In this document: positions 1 to 8,211 of the stretch, piece by piece
Layout: every line of letters starts with the position of its first letter
Position numbering within the stretch: the stretch's first letter is position 1
DNA from: Collimonas sp. OK412
GTDB lineage: Bacteria > Pseudomonadota > Gammaproteobacteria > Burkholderiales > Burkholderiaceae_D
Direction of reading: 5' to 3'
Length of the DNA stretch: 64,000 nt
Assembly: GCF_900112135.1 (NCBI RefSeq)
Contig: NZ_FOLC01000013.1
Coordinates: 62,001 to 126,000 of the forward strand
Translations under genes and position numbers: made by a program
Notes under the pieces: model-generated
What the model was told of the DNA's origin: nothing
The model's input: the letters and a program-made list of their open reading frames with translations, nothing else
Database searches by the model: none

Positions 1-945
1 CAGCACCTGGTGGCGAAGACCCTGACGCCGACGCGCAAGGCGCTGCGCGATGCCGAACTGACCGTGGATGATGTCGACGGCGTGGTGCTGGTCGGCGGCG
101 CCACCCGCATGCCGAGCATCCGCAAGGCGGTCGGCGCTTACTTCGAAACAACGCCGCTGGCGAATATCGATCCCGACAAGGTAGTGGCGCTGGGCGCCGC
201 GATCCAGGCCAACCTGCTGGCCGGCAACCGCGCCCCGGGCGACGACTGGCTGCTGCTGGACGTGATCCCGCTGTCGCTGGGCATAGAAACCATGGGCGGC
301 CTGGTGGAGAAGGTGATTCCGCGTAACTCGACCATCCCTTGCGCGCGTGCGCAGGAATTCACCACCTTCAAGGATGGCCAGACCGCGATGGCGATCCAGG
401 TCCTGCAAGGCGAGCGTGAACTGGTCAGCGATTGCCGTTCGCTGGCGAAGTTCGAGCTGCGCGGCATTCCGCCGATGGCGGCCGGCGCGGCACGGATACG
501 GGTGACCTACCAGGTCGATGCCGACGGTTTGCTGTCGGTTTCGGCGCGCGAACTGCGCTCCGGCGTGGAAGCGTCGATCAGCGTCAAGCCTTCTTACGGC
601 CTGGCGGATGACGACATCGCCAGGATGCTGCAGGAATCGTTCGCTTCGGCCGACGTCGACATGCAGGCGCGCGCACTGAAAGAAGAGCAGGTGGAAGCCG
701 AGCGTATCGTGCTGGCTACCGAATCGGCCTTGGCAGCCGACGCTGCCTTGCTGTCGGAGCAGGAACGGGCCGACATAGCCGCCTTGATCGATGCCGTGCG
801 CGGGCAGGCGCAGGGCACGGATCACCTGGCGATCAAGGCCGCGGTCGATGCACTGGCGCACGGCACCGAAGAATTCGCCGCACGCCGCATGGACCGCAGC
901 GTACATGATGCGCTGACCGGCAAGACGCTGGACCAGGTGTCATAG
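1..945 (+). CDS. hscA: Fe-S cluster chaperone HscA, C-terminal part (5' end outside window)
   Basis: The open frame runs in from the window edge, so only about 314 C-terminal residues are present. It is an Hsp70-family protein: the end of the ATPase domain shows [11 protein letters not shown], followed by the substrate-binding beta domain and a helical lid. Hsp70s in front of an ISC-type ferredoxin are HscA, the specialised chaperone that, with HscB, helps transfer clusters from IscU to acceptor proteins in the cytoplasm. The gene is followed after 49 bp by fdx and then iscX, the classic isc operon tail. DnaK is the only serious alternative and is disfavoured by the neighbours and by the HscA-like linker region. 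Confidence 0.93.
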   Translation, partial: QHLVAKTLTPTRKALRDAELTVDDVDGVVLVGGATRMPSIRKAVGAYFETTPLANIDPDKVVALGAAIQANLLAGNRAPGDDWLLLDVIPLSLGIETMGGLVEKVIPRNSTIPCARAQEFTTFKDGQTAMAIQVLQGERELVSDCRSLAKFELRGIPPMAAGAARIRVTYQVDADGLLSVSARELRSGVEASISVKPSYGLADDDIARMLQESFASADVDMQARALKEEQVEAERIVLATESALAADAALLSEQERADIAALIDAVRGQAQGTDHLAIKAAVDALAHGTEEFAARRMDRSVHDALTGKTLDQVS

Positions 946-994
946 AAAACCGTACAAATTCATAAAGACTCAACCTATTCCCGAGGTAAACCAA

Positions 995-1333
995 GTGCCC
1001 CAAATCGTCGTATTGCCCCATCCTACTTACTGTCCCGAAGGCGTCGTGATCGAAGCCCCGCGGGGCCAATCCGTGTGCGACGCCTTGCTCGCGAACGATA
1101 TCGAGATCGAACACGCTTGCGAGAAATCCTGCGCCTGCACCACCTGCCACGTAGTGGTGCGCGAAGGTTTTGCGTCGCTGGGCGAGCTGGATGACAAGGA
1201 AGAGGATTTGCTGGACATGGCCTGGGGCCTGGAAGCAACCTCGCGCCTGTCGTGCCAGGCCATCCTCGGCGAGGAAGACCTGGTGGTCGAGATTCCGAAG
1301 TACACGATCAACCACGCCAGCGAAAACCACTAA
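995..1333 (+). CDS. fdx: ISC-type [2Fe-2S] ferredoxin
   Basis: This 112-residue ferredoxin supplies electrons for iron-sulfur cluster assembly. Cysteines 42, 48, 51 and 87 match the ISC ferredoxin ligand pattern (C-x5-C-x2-C with a distal C), and an extra Cys46 sits between the first two, as in E. coli Fdx. The start is a GTG at 995 with a purine-rich site (gaggtaa) about 8 bases upstream; no better ATG exists. It lies between hscA and iscX and is almost certainly cotranscribed with them. Length and ligand spacing are normal. Confidence 0.95.
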   Translation: MPQIVVLPHPTYCPEGVVIEAPRGQSVCDALLANDIEIEHACEKSCACTTCHVVVREGFASLGELDDKEEDLLDMAWGLEATSRLSCQAILGEEDLVVEIPKYTINHASENH

Positions 1334-1350
1334 GCCAGAGGACCAGCACC

Positions 1351-1557
1351 ATGACCGACACCATGAAATGGACTGATACATTGCGCGTTGCCGAAGCCCT
1401 GTACGACAAATTCCCGGATACCGATCCAGAAAAGATCCGCTTTACCGACCTGCACAAGTGGGTGCTGGAGCTGGACGGCTTCGACGACGAGCCAAACCGC
1501 TCCGGCGAAAAAATCCTGGAAGCGATACAGGCAGCCTGGATAGAAGAAGCCCGCTAA
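1351..1557 (+). CDS. iscX: Fe-S cluster assembly protein IscX
   Basis: A 68-residue acidic protein of the IscX (YfhJ) family, which binds IscS and iron and tunes cluster assembly. The conserved stretches DTDPEKIRFTDLHKWV and the acidic ELDGFDDEPNRS are both visible. A longer open frame extends upstream to 1252, but that part overlaps fdx in another frame. The ATG at 1351 gives the standard family length. It starts 17 bp after the fdx stop and closes the isc operon, followed at once by a strong terminator. Confidence 0.93.
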   Translation: MTDTMKWTDTLRVAEALYDKFPDTDPEKIRFTDLHKWVLELDGFDDEPNRSGEKILEAIQAAWIEEAR

Positions 1558-1582
1558 GAGACTTAAGAAGCGCCGGCGCAAT

Positions 1583-1626
1583 AAAAAACCCGCTGTGGCT
1601 ACAATCGTAGCGACAGCGGGTTTTTT
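1583..1626. terminator. Bidirectional rho-independent terminator between iscX and the convergent glycine-zipper gene
   Basis: The inverted repeat AAAAAACCCGCTGT / ACAGCGGGTTTTTT encloses a loop of about 16 bases. An A-run on one side and a T-run on the other let it work on both strands, which suits the convergent genes. Confidence 0.85.
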
Positions 1627-1642
1627 ATTGACCGAACCGGTA

Positions 1643-2323
1643 TCAGCCGCGGCCTTCCAGGTGGCCGTTGACGACCTGCACCGGATCGCCGACACGCCAT
1701 CCCTGGCTGGATTGCGGGAAGGTGCGCACCTTGCCGTCATCCATGCGCACCACGACCTGGTAGGTGGTGTTGGTGCGGGTACGTTTTTCCACTTCATTGC
1801 CGGCAAAACCGCCGCCGACAGCGCCTGCTACAGTCGCCAGGGTATTACCGTTGCCATGGCCGACCTGATGGCCGAGCACGCCGCCCAGCACTGCGCCGGC
1901 GGCAATCCCCAGGCCGCTAGGCGGGACTGCATGCTGGATCGCTTGTATCGATTCAACCCGGCCGCAGCTGTGGCAGACGGATGGCTGCGGCGCTGGTTCC
2001 GACTGGCGCGGAGCCTGTGCATATTCCGGGCGCGGCGCCGAGCGCGGCTGTTGTTGCTGCTGAGCCTGGACCGGTTGCTGCTGTTGCTGGTAATAACCGT
2101 TCTGGCCCGCCGGCGCACCGTTTGCCTGCGGCAGGGCGCCAGGCTGCTGGCTGTTATAGTCCCCAGGCGCCGCCGACATGGCCGCTACCGGCGCCGGCGT
2201 CGAGTTCGAGCTAGGAAACAGGCCGGTCATGGCGGCTACGCCTACCAGGCTGGCCAAGGTAACTGCTACCGCAGCAGCAGCAACCAAAGGGTGAATGCGG
2301 TTGTTTGGTTTCGGGCTGTCCAT
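1643..2323 (-). CDS. Glycine-zipper 2TM-domain envelope protein
   Basis: The product has 226 residues. An N-terminal membrane segment (about residues 12-34) is followed by a low-complexity Gln/Pro-rich linker (about 80-125, with runs of Q) and a CHSCGRV motif. A glycine-zipper 2TM domain comes next (about 150-185, many Gly at 4-residue spacing), then a short beta-rich tail. Proteins of this type (SlyB/YmgG-like) sit in the envelope; function is unknown. The start at 2323 is chosen over the upstream in-frame ATG because GGAGG lies 5 bases before it. The two cysteines next to the zipper may bind a metal or form a disulfide; that is inference. Confidence 0.75.
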   Translation of the reverse strand: MDSPKPNNRIHPLVAAAAVAVTLASLVGVAAMTGLFPSSNSTPAPVAAMSAAPGDYNSQQPGALPQANGAPAGQNGYYQQQQQPVQAQQQQQPRSAPRPEYAQAPRQSEPAPQPSVCHSCGRVESIQAIQHAVPPSGLGIAAGAVLGGVLGHQVGHGNGNTLATVAGAVGGGFAGNEVEKRTRTNTTYQVVVRMDDGKVRTFPQSSQGWRVGDPVQVVNGHLEGRG

Positions 2324-2470
2324 TATTACCTCCAGGAATTTTTGTTTGTTGACTAATGTAATTATCAAAGGTTCAGATAACGAACGCTATGTTGATAATG
2401 TGTCAGATGTATCCTTATGTAACGAGTTTAAGCGCTACCCGGAAAAACTGCAAAACAGGCCAATAATTAG

Positions 2471-2550
2471 AATAATTAGGGTCAGAGTCGAATTAATTCT
2501 CGCGACTGCGAATAATTAGGGTCAGAGTCGAATTAATCCTGGCGACTGCA
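2471..2550. repeat. Two tandem 40-bp copies carrying the GGGTCAGAGTCGAATTAAT repeat
   Basis: Two adjacent 40-bp units (2471-2510 and 2511-2550) differ at only three positions. Each holds the core AATTAGGGTCAGAGTCGAATT, which also occurs near 8.1 kb and 29.9 kb. Such GGGTCAGAGT elements look like REP/RAYT-type or small non-autonomous repeats; no transposase gene lies nearby. Confidence 0.85.
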
Positions 2551-2571
2551 TAGATTTGTATTCCGTGGTAC

Positions 2572-2638
2572 GTCAAATGGGGTCAGAGTTTTTTTACGAC
2601 GATGAGACTGTCGTAAAAAAACTCTGACCCCATTTGAC
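2572..2638. repeat. Perfect 29-bp inverted repeat downstream of lysS
   Basis: Arms 2572-2600 and 2610-2638 are exact reverse complements around a 9-base loop. The arms contain GGGGTCAGAGT followed by seven T, so the element is a relative of the neighbouring repeat core. Read on the minus strand it starts 17 bp after the lysS stop and could end lysS transcription. The stretch 2324-2654 between the two minus-strand genes holds only these repeats and no gene. Confidence 0.85.
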
Positions 2639-2654
2639 TGAGCATGTTGATGAT

Positions 2655-4181
2655 TTAGTCTTCGCGGCGCAGGTGCGGGAACAGGAGGACGTCGCGGATG
2701 TTGGGCGAGTCGGTGATCAGCATCATCAGGCGGTCGATGCCGATGCCGCAGCCGCCGGTCGGAGGCATGCCGTATTCCAGCGCGCGGATGTAGTCGGCGT
2801 CGAAGTACATGGCTTCTTCGTCGCCGGCGTCCTTGGCTGCAACCTGCGCCTGGAAGCGCGCGGCCTGGTCTTCCGAATCGTTCAGCTCGGAGAAGCCGTT
2901 GGCGATTTCGCGGCCGGTGACGAACAGTTCGAAACGTTCGGTGATGCCGGGCACGGTATCGGAGGCGCGCGCCAGCGGCGACACTTCGACCGGATAGTCG
3001 ACGATGTAGGTCGGATCCCACAGCTGCCCTTCGGCGGTTTCTTCAAACAGCGCCAGCTGCAGCGCGCCGAGGCCGGCGTGGGCGTGCGGCTTGACGCCGA
3101 ATTTTTTCAGCTCGGCCTTGATGAATTCGGCATCCTGCAGCTGCGCGTCCTGGTATTGCGGCGCGTATTTGTTGATGGCGCCGACGATGGTCAGGCGCTG
3201 GAACGGCTTGCTCAGGTCCAGCTCGCGGCCCTGGTAGGTCAGGGTGGCGGTGCCGTGGGCGTCGATCGCGGCCTGGCGGATCACCTGCTCGGTGAAGTTC
3301 ATCAGCCATTGGTAATCGACATAAGCCGCATAGAATTCCATCATCGTGAATTCTGGATTGTGGCGCGGCGATACGCCTTCATTGCGGAAGTTGCGGTTGA
3401 CTTCGAACACGCGTTCGAAACCGCCGACCACCAGGCGCTTCAGGTACAGCTCAGGCGCGATGCGCAGGAACATCTGCATGTCCAGCGCATTGTGGTGGGT
3501 GATGAAAGGCTTGGCCGCGGCGCCGCCGGGGATGGCGTGCAGCATCGGCGTTTCGACTTCCATGAAGTCGTTCTTTTCCATGAAGCGGCGGATCGACGAC
3601 ATCGCCGCGGTGCGCACCTTGAAAGTGCGGCGCGTATCTTCGTTGATGATCAGGTCGACGTAGCGCTGGCGGTACTTGGTTTCCTGGTCGGCCAGGCCGT
3701 GGAACTTGTCCGGCAGCGGGCGCAGCGATTTGGTCAGCAGGCGCAGGGTGGTGACCTTGATCGACAGCTCGCCGGTCTTGGTCTTGAACAGCGTGCCTTC
3801 GGCGCCGAGGATGTCGCCCAGGTCGTAGTGCTTGAAGCTGTCGTATTCCGCTTCGCCGATGTTTTCCTTGGTGATGAACAGCTGGATGCGGCCGTCGGCC
3901 TTGCTGCCGGACGCGTCCTGCAGGGTGGCGAAGGAAGCCTTGCCCATCACGCGTTTCAGCATCATGCGGCCGGCGACCACGACCTTGACTGCAGCAGCGT
4001 CCAGCGTTTCGTTTTCCTGCGCCGCGTATTCGGCCTGGATCGCGGCTGCCTTATGCGTTGGCCGGAAGTCGTTAGGAAAGGCCACGCCTTGCGCGCGCAG
4101 GGCGCCGAGCTTGCTGCGGCGTTCCGCAATGATCTTGTTTTCGTCTTGCGGGACAGGTTGCTGCTGAGTGTCTGTCGTCAT
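2655..4181 (-). CDS. lysS: Lysyl-tRNA synthetase, class II
   Basis: This 508-residue enzyme charges tRNA-Lys with lysine using ATP. An N-terminal OB-fold anticodon-binding domain (about 60-160) precedes a class II catalytic core. Motif 2 ([20 protein letters not shown]) and motif 3 ([12 protein letters not shown] near the C-terminus) are intact. The family length is about 500. The start ATG at 4181 gives a short charged N-terminal extension typical of LysS. It follows prfB on the same strand, the same order as prfB-lysS in many proteobacteria, so the two are probably an operon. Confidence 0.97.
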   Translation of the reverse strand: MTTDTQQQPVPQDENKIIAERRSKLGALRAQGVAFPNDFRPTHKAAAIQAEYAAQENETLDAAAVKVVVAGRMMLKRVMGKASFATLQDASGSKADGRIQLFITKENIGEAEYDSFKHYDLGDILGAEGTLFKTKTGELSIKVTTLRLLTKSLRPLPDKFHGLADQETKYRQRYVDLIINEDTRRTFKVRTAAMSSIRRFMEKNDFMEVETPMLHAIPGGAAAKPFITHHNALDMQMFLRIAPELYLKRLVVGGFERVFEVNRNFRNEGVSPRHNPEFTMMEFYAAYVDYQWLMNFTEQVIRQAAIDAHGTATLTYQGRELDLSKPFQRLTIVGAINKYAPQYQDAQLQDAEFIKAELKKFGVKPHAHAGLGALQLALFEETAEGQLWDPTYIVDYPVEVSPLARASDTVPGITERFELFVTGREIANGFSELNDSEDQAARFQAQVAAKDAGDEEAMYFDADYIRALEYGMPPTGGCGIGIDRLMMLITDSPNIRDVLLFPHLRRED

Positions 4182-4265
4182 GTCAGTGTCTTTTCAAATG
4201 ATGCGGTGAAACGTCTGTCTGTGTAGCGGCGGGGAAGGCAATGCCGCGGACGCTGCCCGCGGCAT

Positions 4266-4285
4266 GGTTTGCAACCGGATTTGCA
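4266..4285. repeat. 20-bp dispersed element, copy 1
   Basis: The 20-mer GGTTTGCAACCGGATTTGCA occurs here just beyond the prfB stop and again, identically, at 27424-27443. It contains the inverted 7-mers TTTGCAA/TTGCAAA or a near version of them around a 6-base centre. Confidence 0.6.
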
Positions 4286-4287
4286 GT

Positions 4288-5392
4288 TTATACGCCTTGC
4301 TTGAGCGAAGCGGCGATGAAATCGTCAAGGTCGCCGTCGAGGATGGCCTTGGTGTTGCCGCTCTCGAAGTTGGTGCGCAGGTCCTTGATGCGCGACTGGT
4401 CCAGCACATAAGAGCGGATCTGGTGGCCCCAGCCGACGTCGGTCTTGGAGTCTTCCAGTTTCTGCTGTTCGCTCATGCGCTTGCGCAGTTCCAGTTCGTA
4501 CAGCTTGGCTTTCAGCATGTCCCACGCTTCGGCGCGGTTACGGTGCTGGCTGCGGTCGTTCTGGCATTGCACCACAATGCCGGACGGCATATGCGTCAGG
4601 CGCACCGCGGAGTCGGTCTTGTTGATGTGCTGGCCGCCGGCGCCGGAGGCGCGGTAGGTGTCGACGCGGACGTCGGCCGGGTTGACGTCGATATCGATCG
4701 AATCATCCACTTCCGGGTACACGAACAAGCTGGAGAACGAGGTGTGGCGGCCGTTGGCAGAGTCGAAAGGCGACTTGCGCACCAGGCGGTGCACGCCGGT
4801 TTCAGTGCGCAGGAAACCGTAGGCGTATTCGCCTTCGACTTTCAGCGTAGCGGTCTTGATGCCGGCGATTTCACCGTCGGACTGTTCCAGGATCTCGACC
4901 TTGAAACCCTTGCGTTCGCAATAACGCAGGTACTGACGCAGCAGCATCGATGCCCAGTCCTGCGCCTCGGTGCCGCCGGCGCCGGCCTGGATGTCGATGA
5001 AGCAGTTGTTGGGATCCATCGGATTGCTGAACATGCGGCGGAATTCCATGCCTTCGACCAGCTTGCGCAGGCCTTCCGTATCGGCTTCGACCGCCTCTAT
5101 GGTTTCTTCATCCTGCTCTTCGCGCGCCATCTGGAACAGATCGGTGGTGTCGCGCAGGTCGGCTTCGATCTTGGTCAGCGTCAGCACGATGGCTTCCAGC
5201 GATTTCTTTTCCTTGCCCAGGTCCTGGGCGCGCTTCTGGTCGTTCCAGACTTCCGGATCTTCCAGTTCGCCGTTGACCTGGTCGAGTTTCTCTAACTTCG
5301 TATCGAAGTCAAAGATACCTCCGTAGTTCGGCTTCGCGGCTGGTCAGGTCCGCAAGCAGGTTTTGTAGGGAATTTAAGCGTTCGGCTTCCAT
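4288..5392 (-). CDS. prfB: Peptide chain release factor 2, with programmed +1 frameshift
   Basis: RF2 recognises UGA and UAA and triggers peptide release. The gene is read from ATG at 5392 for 27 codons to an in-frame TGA (5309-5311). The local sequence AGGTATCTTTGAC, with an SD-like CGGAGG just before CTT, is the classic RF2 autoregulatory slip site. Skipping one T continues the frame to 4288. The joined protein is about 367 residues (E. coli RF2 has 365). The GGQ motif ([10 protein letters not shown], near residue 253) and the SPF stop-codon recognition motif are present. A simple ORF call would begin at 5187 and miss the N-terminus. Confidence 0.96.
5308..5324 (-). promoter_or_regulatory. 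RF2 programmed +1 frameshift site
   Basis: On the minus strand the sequence reads CGGAGGTATCTTTGAC. The internal SD-like CGGAGG, the slippery CTT codon and the UGA-C stop context are all at the standard spacing. Low RF2 makes the ribosome pause at UGA and shift +1, so RF2 controls its own level. Confidence 0.95.
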
Positions 5393-5596
5393 TTTCGGCT
5401 CTTTTGCAATCAAACCCTAAATTATACGCCAGCAGCATGGCAGATGGCGCTGCAGTTTGCGTTTTGTCCCTGATTGACGGCTGTTTTGCAGCAAATATGC
5501 ACAAATGTGAACCATTGCAAGAAGCCGGATATCGAAGCTGCAACCGCTTAGAATGGATTGCACGCTTGATAGTTTACCAGCCCGACCCAGCCGCCC

Positions 5597-6361
5597 ATGT
5601 CGATTAAGGCAAGAATCCATCGCTGCGATGTTGTTTTGCCATCGTATCTGCCGATGGCCTTGCTGTGCCTGGCGCTCAGCGCTTGCGGCCTGCTGGCGCC
5701 GACCCCGGCTCCGCACGGCGAAGTGCAGGGCTCCTCCACCAGCGGCAGCGAACTGGCGCAGTCCGATGTCAACCGTTTCGCTACTCTCGGCATGCGCGAC
5801 AATCTCGACAGCCTGTACCGCCTGCTGGATAAATTGTACCGGCGCAATCCCGCCGAATGGAAAAAGACCGCCGCCAGCCGCGAGCTGGCGATCAAGCGCG
5901 TGCGCGACGCCATCGAAACGCGCCAGCCGTGGCCCGAGCTGCAAGGCAAGCATGACGTCCAGGCGTTGTCGCTGGCGCTGGCGCCTGACTTCAGCGGCGA
6001 CCGGGCCGCTGCCTTTATCTACGGCGCGGCCGACATGATCATCGTGGCCCACGGCGGCAAAACCAGGTTCTACCTGATCGACGGCTTCGACGCCCAATAC
6101 CTGTACAACGCCGCCCGCAACATGGAAATCGCATCGTGGATACTCAACAGCCGGAAAAATGCCGCCGGCCAGCCTTTGCTGCTGTCCAACGACATCAGCG
6201 ACAGCGAGCGCAACATCAGTTTTGAACGGGAGTTCGGCAAGATCATCGGCCGCATCGATTTGCTGGCCGAGATGACGACCGAGAAATACAAGCGCGCCGG
6301 CATCAGCTACATGCAGAACCTGGTGGGCGGCAGTTTCCTGCAGTTCTTGCCGGTGCGCTGA
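5597..6361 (+). CDS. Putative lipoprotein of unknown function
   Basis: The 254-residue product has a late N-terminal hydrophobic segment (about 16-29) ending in a lipobox LSAC, with Cys30 as the likely lipidated residue. This predicts an envelope lipoprotein; residue 31 is Gly, which does not suggest inner-membrane retention. The mature part has two short helical regions (RFATLGMRDNLDSLYRLLDKLY and a later RAAAFIYGAAD region) but no motif I recognise. It is a single-gene unit between prfB (opposite strand) and the DJ-1 gene. The ATG at 5597 has only a weak ribosome site, so the true start could differ slightly. Confidence 0.7.
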   Translation: MSIKARIHRCDVVLPSYLPMALLCLALSACGLLAPTPAPHGEVQGSSTSGSELAQSDVNRFATLGMRDNLDSLYRLLDKLYRRNPAEWKKTAASRELAIKRVRDAIETRQPWPELQGKHDVQALSLALAPDFSGDRAAAFIYGAADMIIVAHGGKTRFYLIDGFDAQYLYNAARNMEIASWILNSRKNAAGQPLLLSNDISDSERNISFEREFGKIIGRIDLLAEMTTEKYKRAGISYMQNLVGGSFLQFLPVR

Positions 6362-6497
6362 GATATTCCCGGCATGTCCTTTTTTGTCCGCTATATGTCT
6401 ACCCGCAGCATTTCGCAATGCCTGGCCGACGCTTAACATGGTCCTCAACGATGGCGCTCCGATCCCGGACTGCCAGGATGTCAGATGAGGCTGCAGC

Positions 6498-7100
6498 ATG
6501 CTGAGCGTAGGGATACTGGTGTTTGACGATGTGGAAATCCTGGATTTTTCCGGCCCCTATGAAGTATTTTCTACCGCCGCGCGGGTCCACGGGCGAACCG
6601 CCCGCAATGGCGCGGCGGCAAACCTGTTTCAATGTTTCCTGGTAGCGCCGGCGATGCGGCCGGTGCGGGCGAGAGGCGGCATAAAGGTGTTGCCGGATTG
6701 CGTGCTGACGCCGTCCGCCGACCTCGACGTGCTTATCGTGCCGGGCGGCGACGTGTCGGCGATCCTCAATGACGACGCGGTAATCCGCTGGATTGCAGCT
6801 CAGCATCCCGGCACGGTGATTACGGCATCGGTCTGCACCGGCGCATTCCTGCTGGCCAAGGCCGGTTTGCTGGACGGCCTGGATGTGACCACGCACTGGG
6901 AAGACCAGGATGACTTGCAGGCAAGTTTTCCGGCGCTCACGGTCAAGCGCAACGTAGCCTGGGTCGATTGCGGTAAAGTGGTGACTTCCGGCGGCATTTC
7001 GGCAGGCATCGACATGAGCCTGCACCTGGTCGAGCGATTGGCAGGACCCGAACTGGCCGCCGCCACTGCCAAACAGATGGAGTATCGATGGCTGCAATAG
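6498..7100 (+). CDS. DJ-1/PfpI-family glutamine amidotransferase-like protein
   Basis: A 200-residue single-domain DJ-1/PfpI protein. The nucleophile elbow with its conserved cysteine is seen in ASVCTGAFLLAKAGLLDG (Cys near residue 112), followed by VTTHWEDQDDL as in isonitrile hydratase and GlxA N-domains. A conserved acidic residue lies near the N-terminus (EILDFSGPYEVF). The family includes isonitrile hydratases and deglycase-like enzymes, so substrate cannot be assigned. Its last 13 bases overlap the start of the next gene, a GlxA-type AraC regulator, so the two are translationally coupled and probably work together. Confidence 0.85.
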   Translation: MLSVGILVFDDVEILDFSGPYEVFSTAARVHGRTARNGAAANLFQCFLVAPAMRPVRARGGIKVLPDCVLTPSADLDVLIVPGGDVSAILNDDAVIRWIAAQHPGTVITASVCTGAFLLAKAGLLDGLDVTTHWEDQDDLQASFPALTVKRNVAWVDCGKVVTSGGISAGIDMSLHLVERLAGPELAAATAKQMEYRWLQ

Positions 7101-8095
7101 CCGACCACGCGCGCGCTGGAGAAACCACCGTCCCGGTCTATTTCCTGCTGCGCGACGCTACCATGACGCTTGACCTGATGGGTCCGGCGGAGGTGCTGCG
7201 TTATGCCAACCGGATTGCGGAACGGGAAGGCCGCGCGGATTTTTTCGACCTGCGCTACGTCAGTGCGGCCAGCACCATCAACATTTCGCTTGGCCTTGGC
7301 CTGACCGGTTTCAGCGACTTGCCGGACAGCCTGCCGGCCAACGCTATGCTGATGCTGCACGGCTGCGTAGGCAGCGACGACGATTTCACCAGCGCCAACG
7401 ACCAGCGCGCCGTAGCCTGGCTGCGCACGCACTGGCAGGATTCCCATCGCCTGCTGTGCAGCTGCACCGGCGCTTTGCTGGCGGGCTATGCCGGCCTGCT
7501 CGATGGCCGCCAGTGCACCACGCACCACAGCCATTGCGACGACTTGCGGCGTATTGCGCCGCGAGCGCATGTATTGGAAAACCGCATCTTTGTCGAAGAC
7601 CGCAATGTCTACACCAGCGCCGGCGTCACCACCGGCATCGACCTGGCCTTGCACGTAGTCGCGCAAATCGCCGGCCATGCCCGCAGCGCGTCGATTGCCC
7701 GCTCGCTGGTGATCTACATGCGGCGCGCCGGCAGCGATCCGCAGCTGTCGCCATGGCAGGCTTGCCGCAACCACCTGCATCCGGCGATACACCGGGTGCA
7801 AGACGCCGTGATCGGCAATCCGGCCCATGACTGGGACCTGGAACAGCTGGCGGCAATCGCCTGCACCAGCGAACGCCATCTGACGCGCCTGTTCAGGGAA
7901 CACACCGGCAGCAGCCTGGTCGACTACATCCAGCGCATCCGGGTAGCCCTGGTGCGCGAGCTGCTCACGCAATCCAAGCTCGACATGGAACAGGTAGCCC
8001 AGCAAGCAGGTTTCAACTCAACCCGCCAGCTGCGCCGAGTATGGAGCAAATTCGAAAACTTCCCCCCAAGCCAGCAACGCCAGTTCAGCAATTAG
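7088..8095 (+). CDS. GlxA-family AraC-type transcriptional regulator
   Basis: The 335-residue protein has an N-terminal DJ-1/PfpI-like sensor domain (about 15-200, with CSCTGALLAGYAGLLDG) and a C-terminal AraC helix-turn-helix pair (about 235-325). The first helix-turn-helix includes DLEQLAAIACTSERHLTRLF, the second MEQVAQQAGFNSTRQLRRVW. A GGAG site lies 6 bases before the ATG, inside the upstream DJ-1 gene. The last two codons (AAT TAG) are formed by a copy of the GGGTCAGAGTCGAATT repeat, so the native C-terminus may have been replaced. The likely target is its own operon; the effector is unknown. Confidence 0.88.
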   Translation: MAAIADHARAGETTVPVYFLLRDATMTLDLMGPAEVLRYANRIAEREGRADFFDLRYVSAASTINISLGLGLTGFSDLPDSLPANAMLMLHGCVGSDDDFTSANDQRAVAWLRTHWQDSHRLLCSCTGALLAGYAGLLDGRQCTTHHSHCDDLRRIAPRAHVLENRIFVEDRNVYTSAGVTTGIDLALHVVAQIAGHARSASIARSLVIYMRRAGSDPQLSPWQACRNHLHPAIHRVQDAVIGNPAHDWDLEQLAAIACTSERHLTRLFREHTGSSLVDYIQRIRVALVRELLTQSKLDMEQVAQQAGFNSTRQLRRVWSKFENFPPSQQRQFSN

Positions 8096-8175
8096 GGTCA
8101 GAGTCGAATTATTGTTTGCCCAATTAATTCGACTCTGACCCTAATTAGCGAAACAATTCGACTCTGACCCTAATT
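8090..8175. repeat. Cluster of three GGGTCAGAGTCGAATT-type repeats
   Basis: One plus-oriented copy (8090-8110) and two inverted copies (8126-8146, 8155-8175) of the 21-mer AATTAGGGTCAGAGTCGAATT are present. The first and second form a 21-bp perfect stem. The TAG inside the first copy is the stop codon of the regulator gene. The element sits between convergent genes (regulator and recJ), where the hairpin could act as a weak terminator or mRNA 3' stabiliser. Confidence 0.9.
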
Positions 8176-8211
8176 GATGGGCCGCGGGGTATTGCATTCG
8201 GCGTTCGGGAA

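Noticed and set aside
2295-2519. 74-codon plus-strand ORF
   Set aside because: It starts inside the glycine-zipper gene on the other strand and ends in the repeat; no ribosome site or domain.
2471-2638. Riboswitch or attenuator for lysS
   Set aside because: The repeats lie downstream of lysS, which is on the minus strand, so they cannot be a 5' leader for it.
2634-4226. 530-codon plus-strand ORF over lysS
   Set aside because: Antisense to lysS, which has all class II synthetase motifs.
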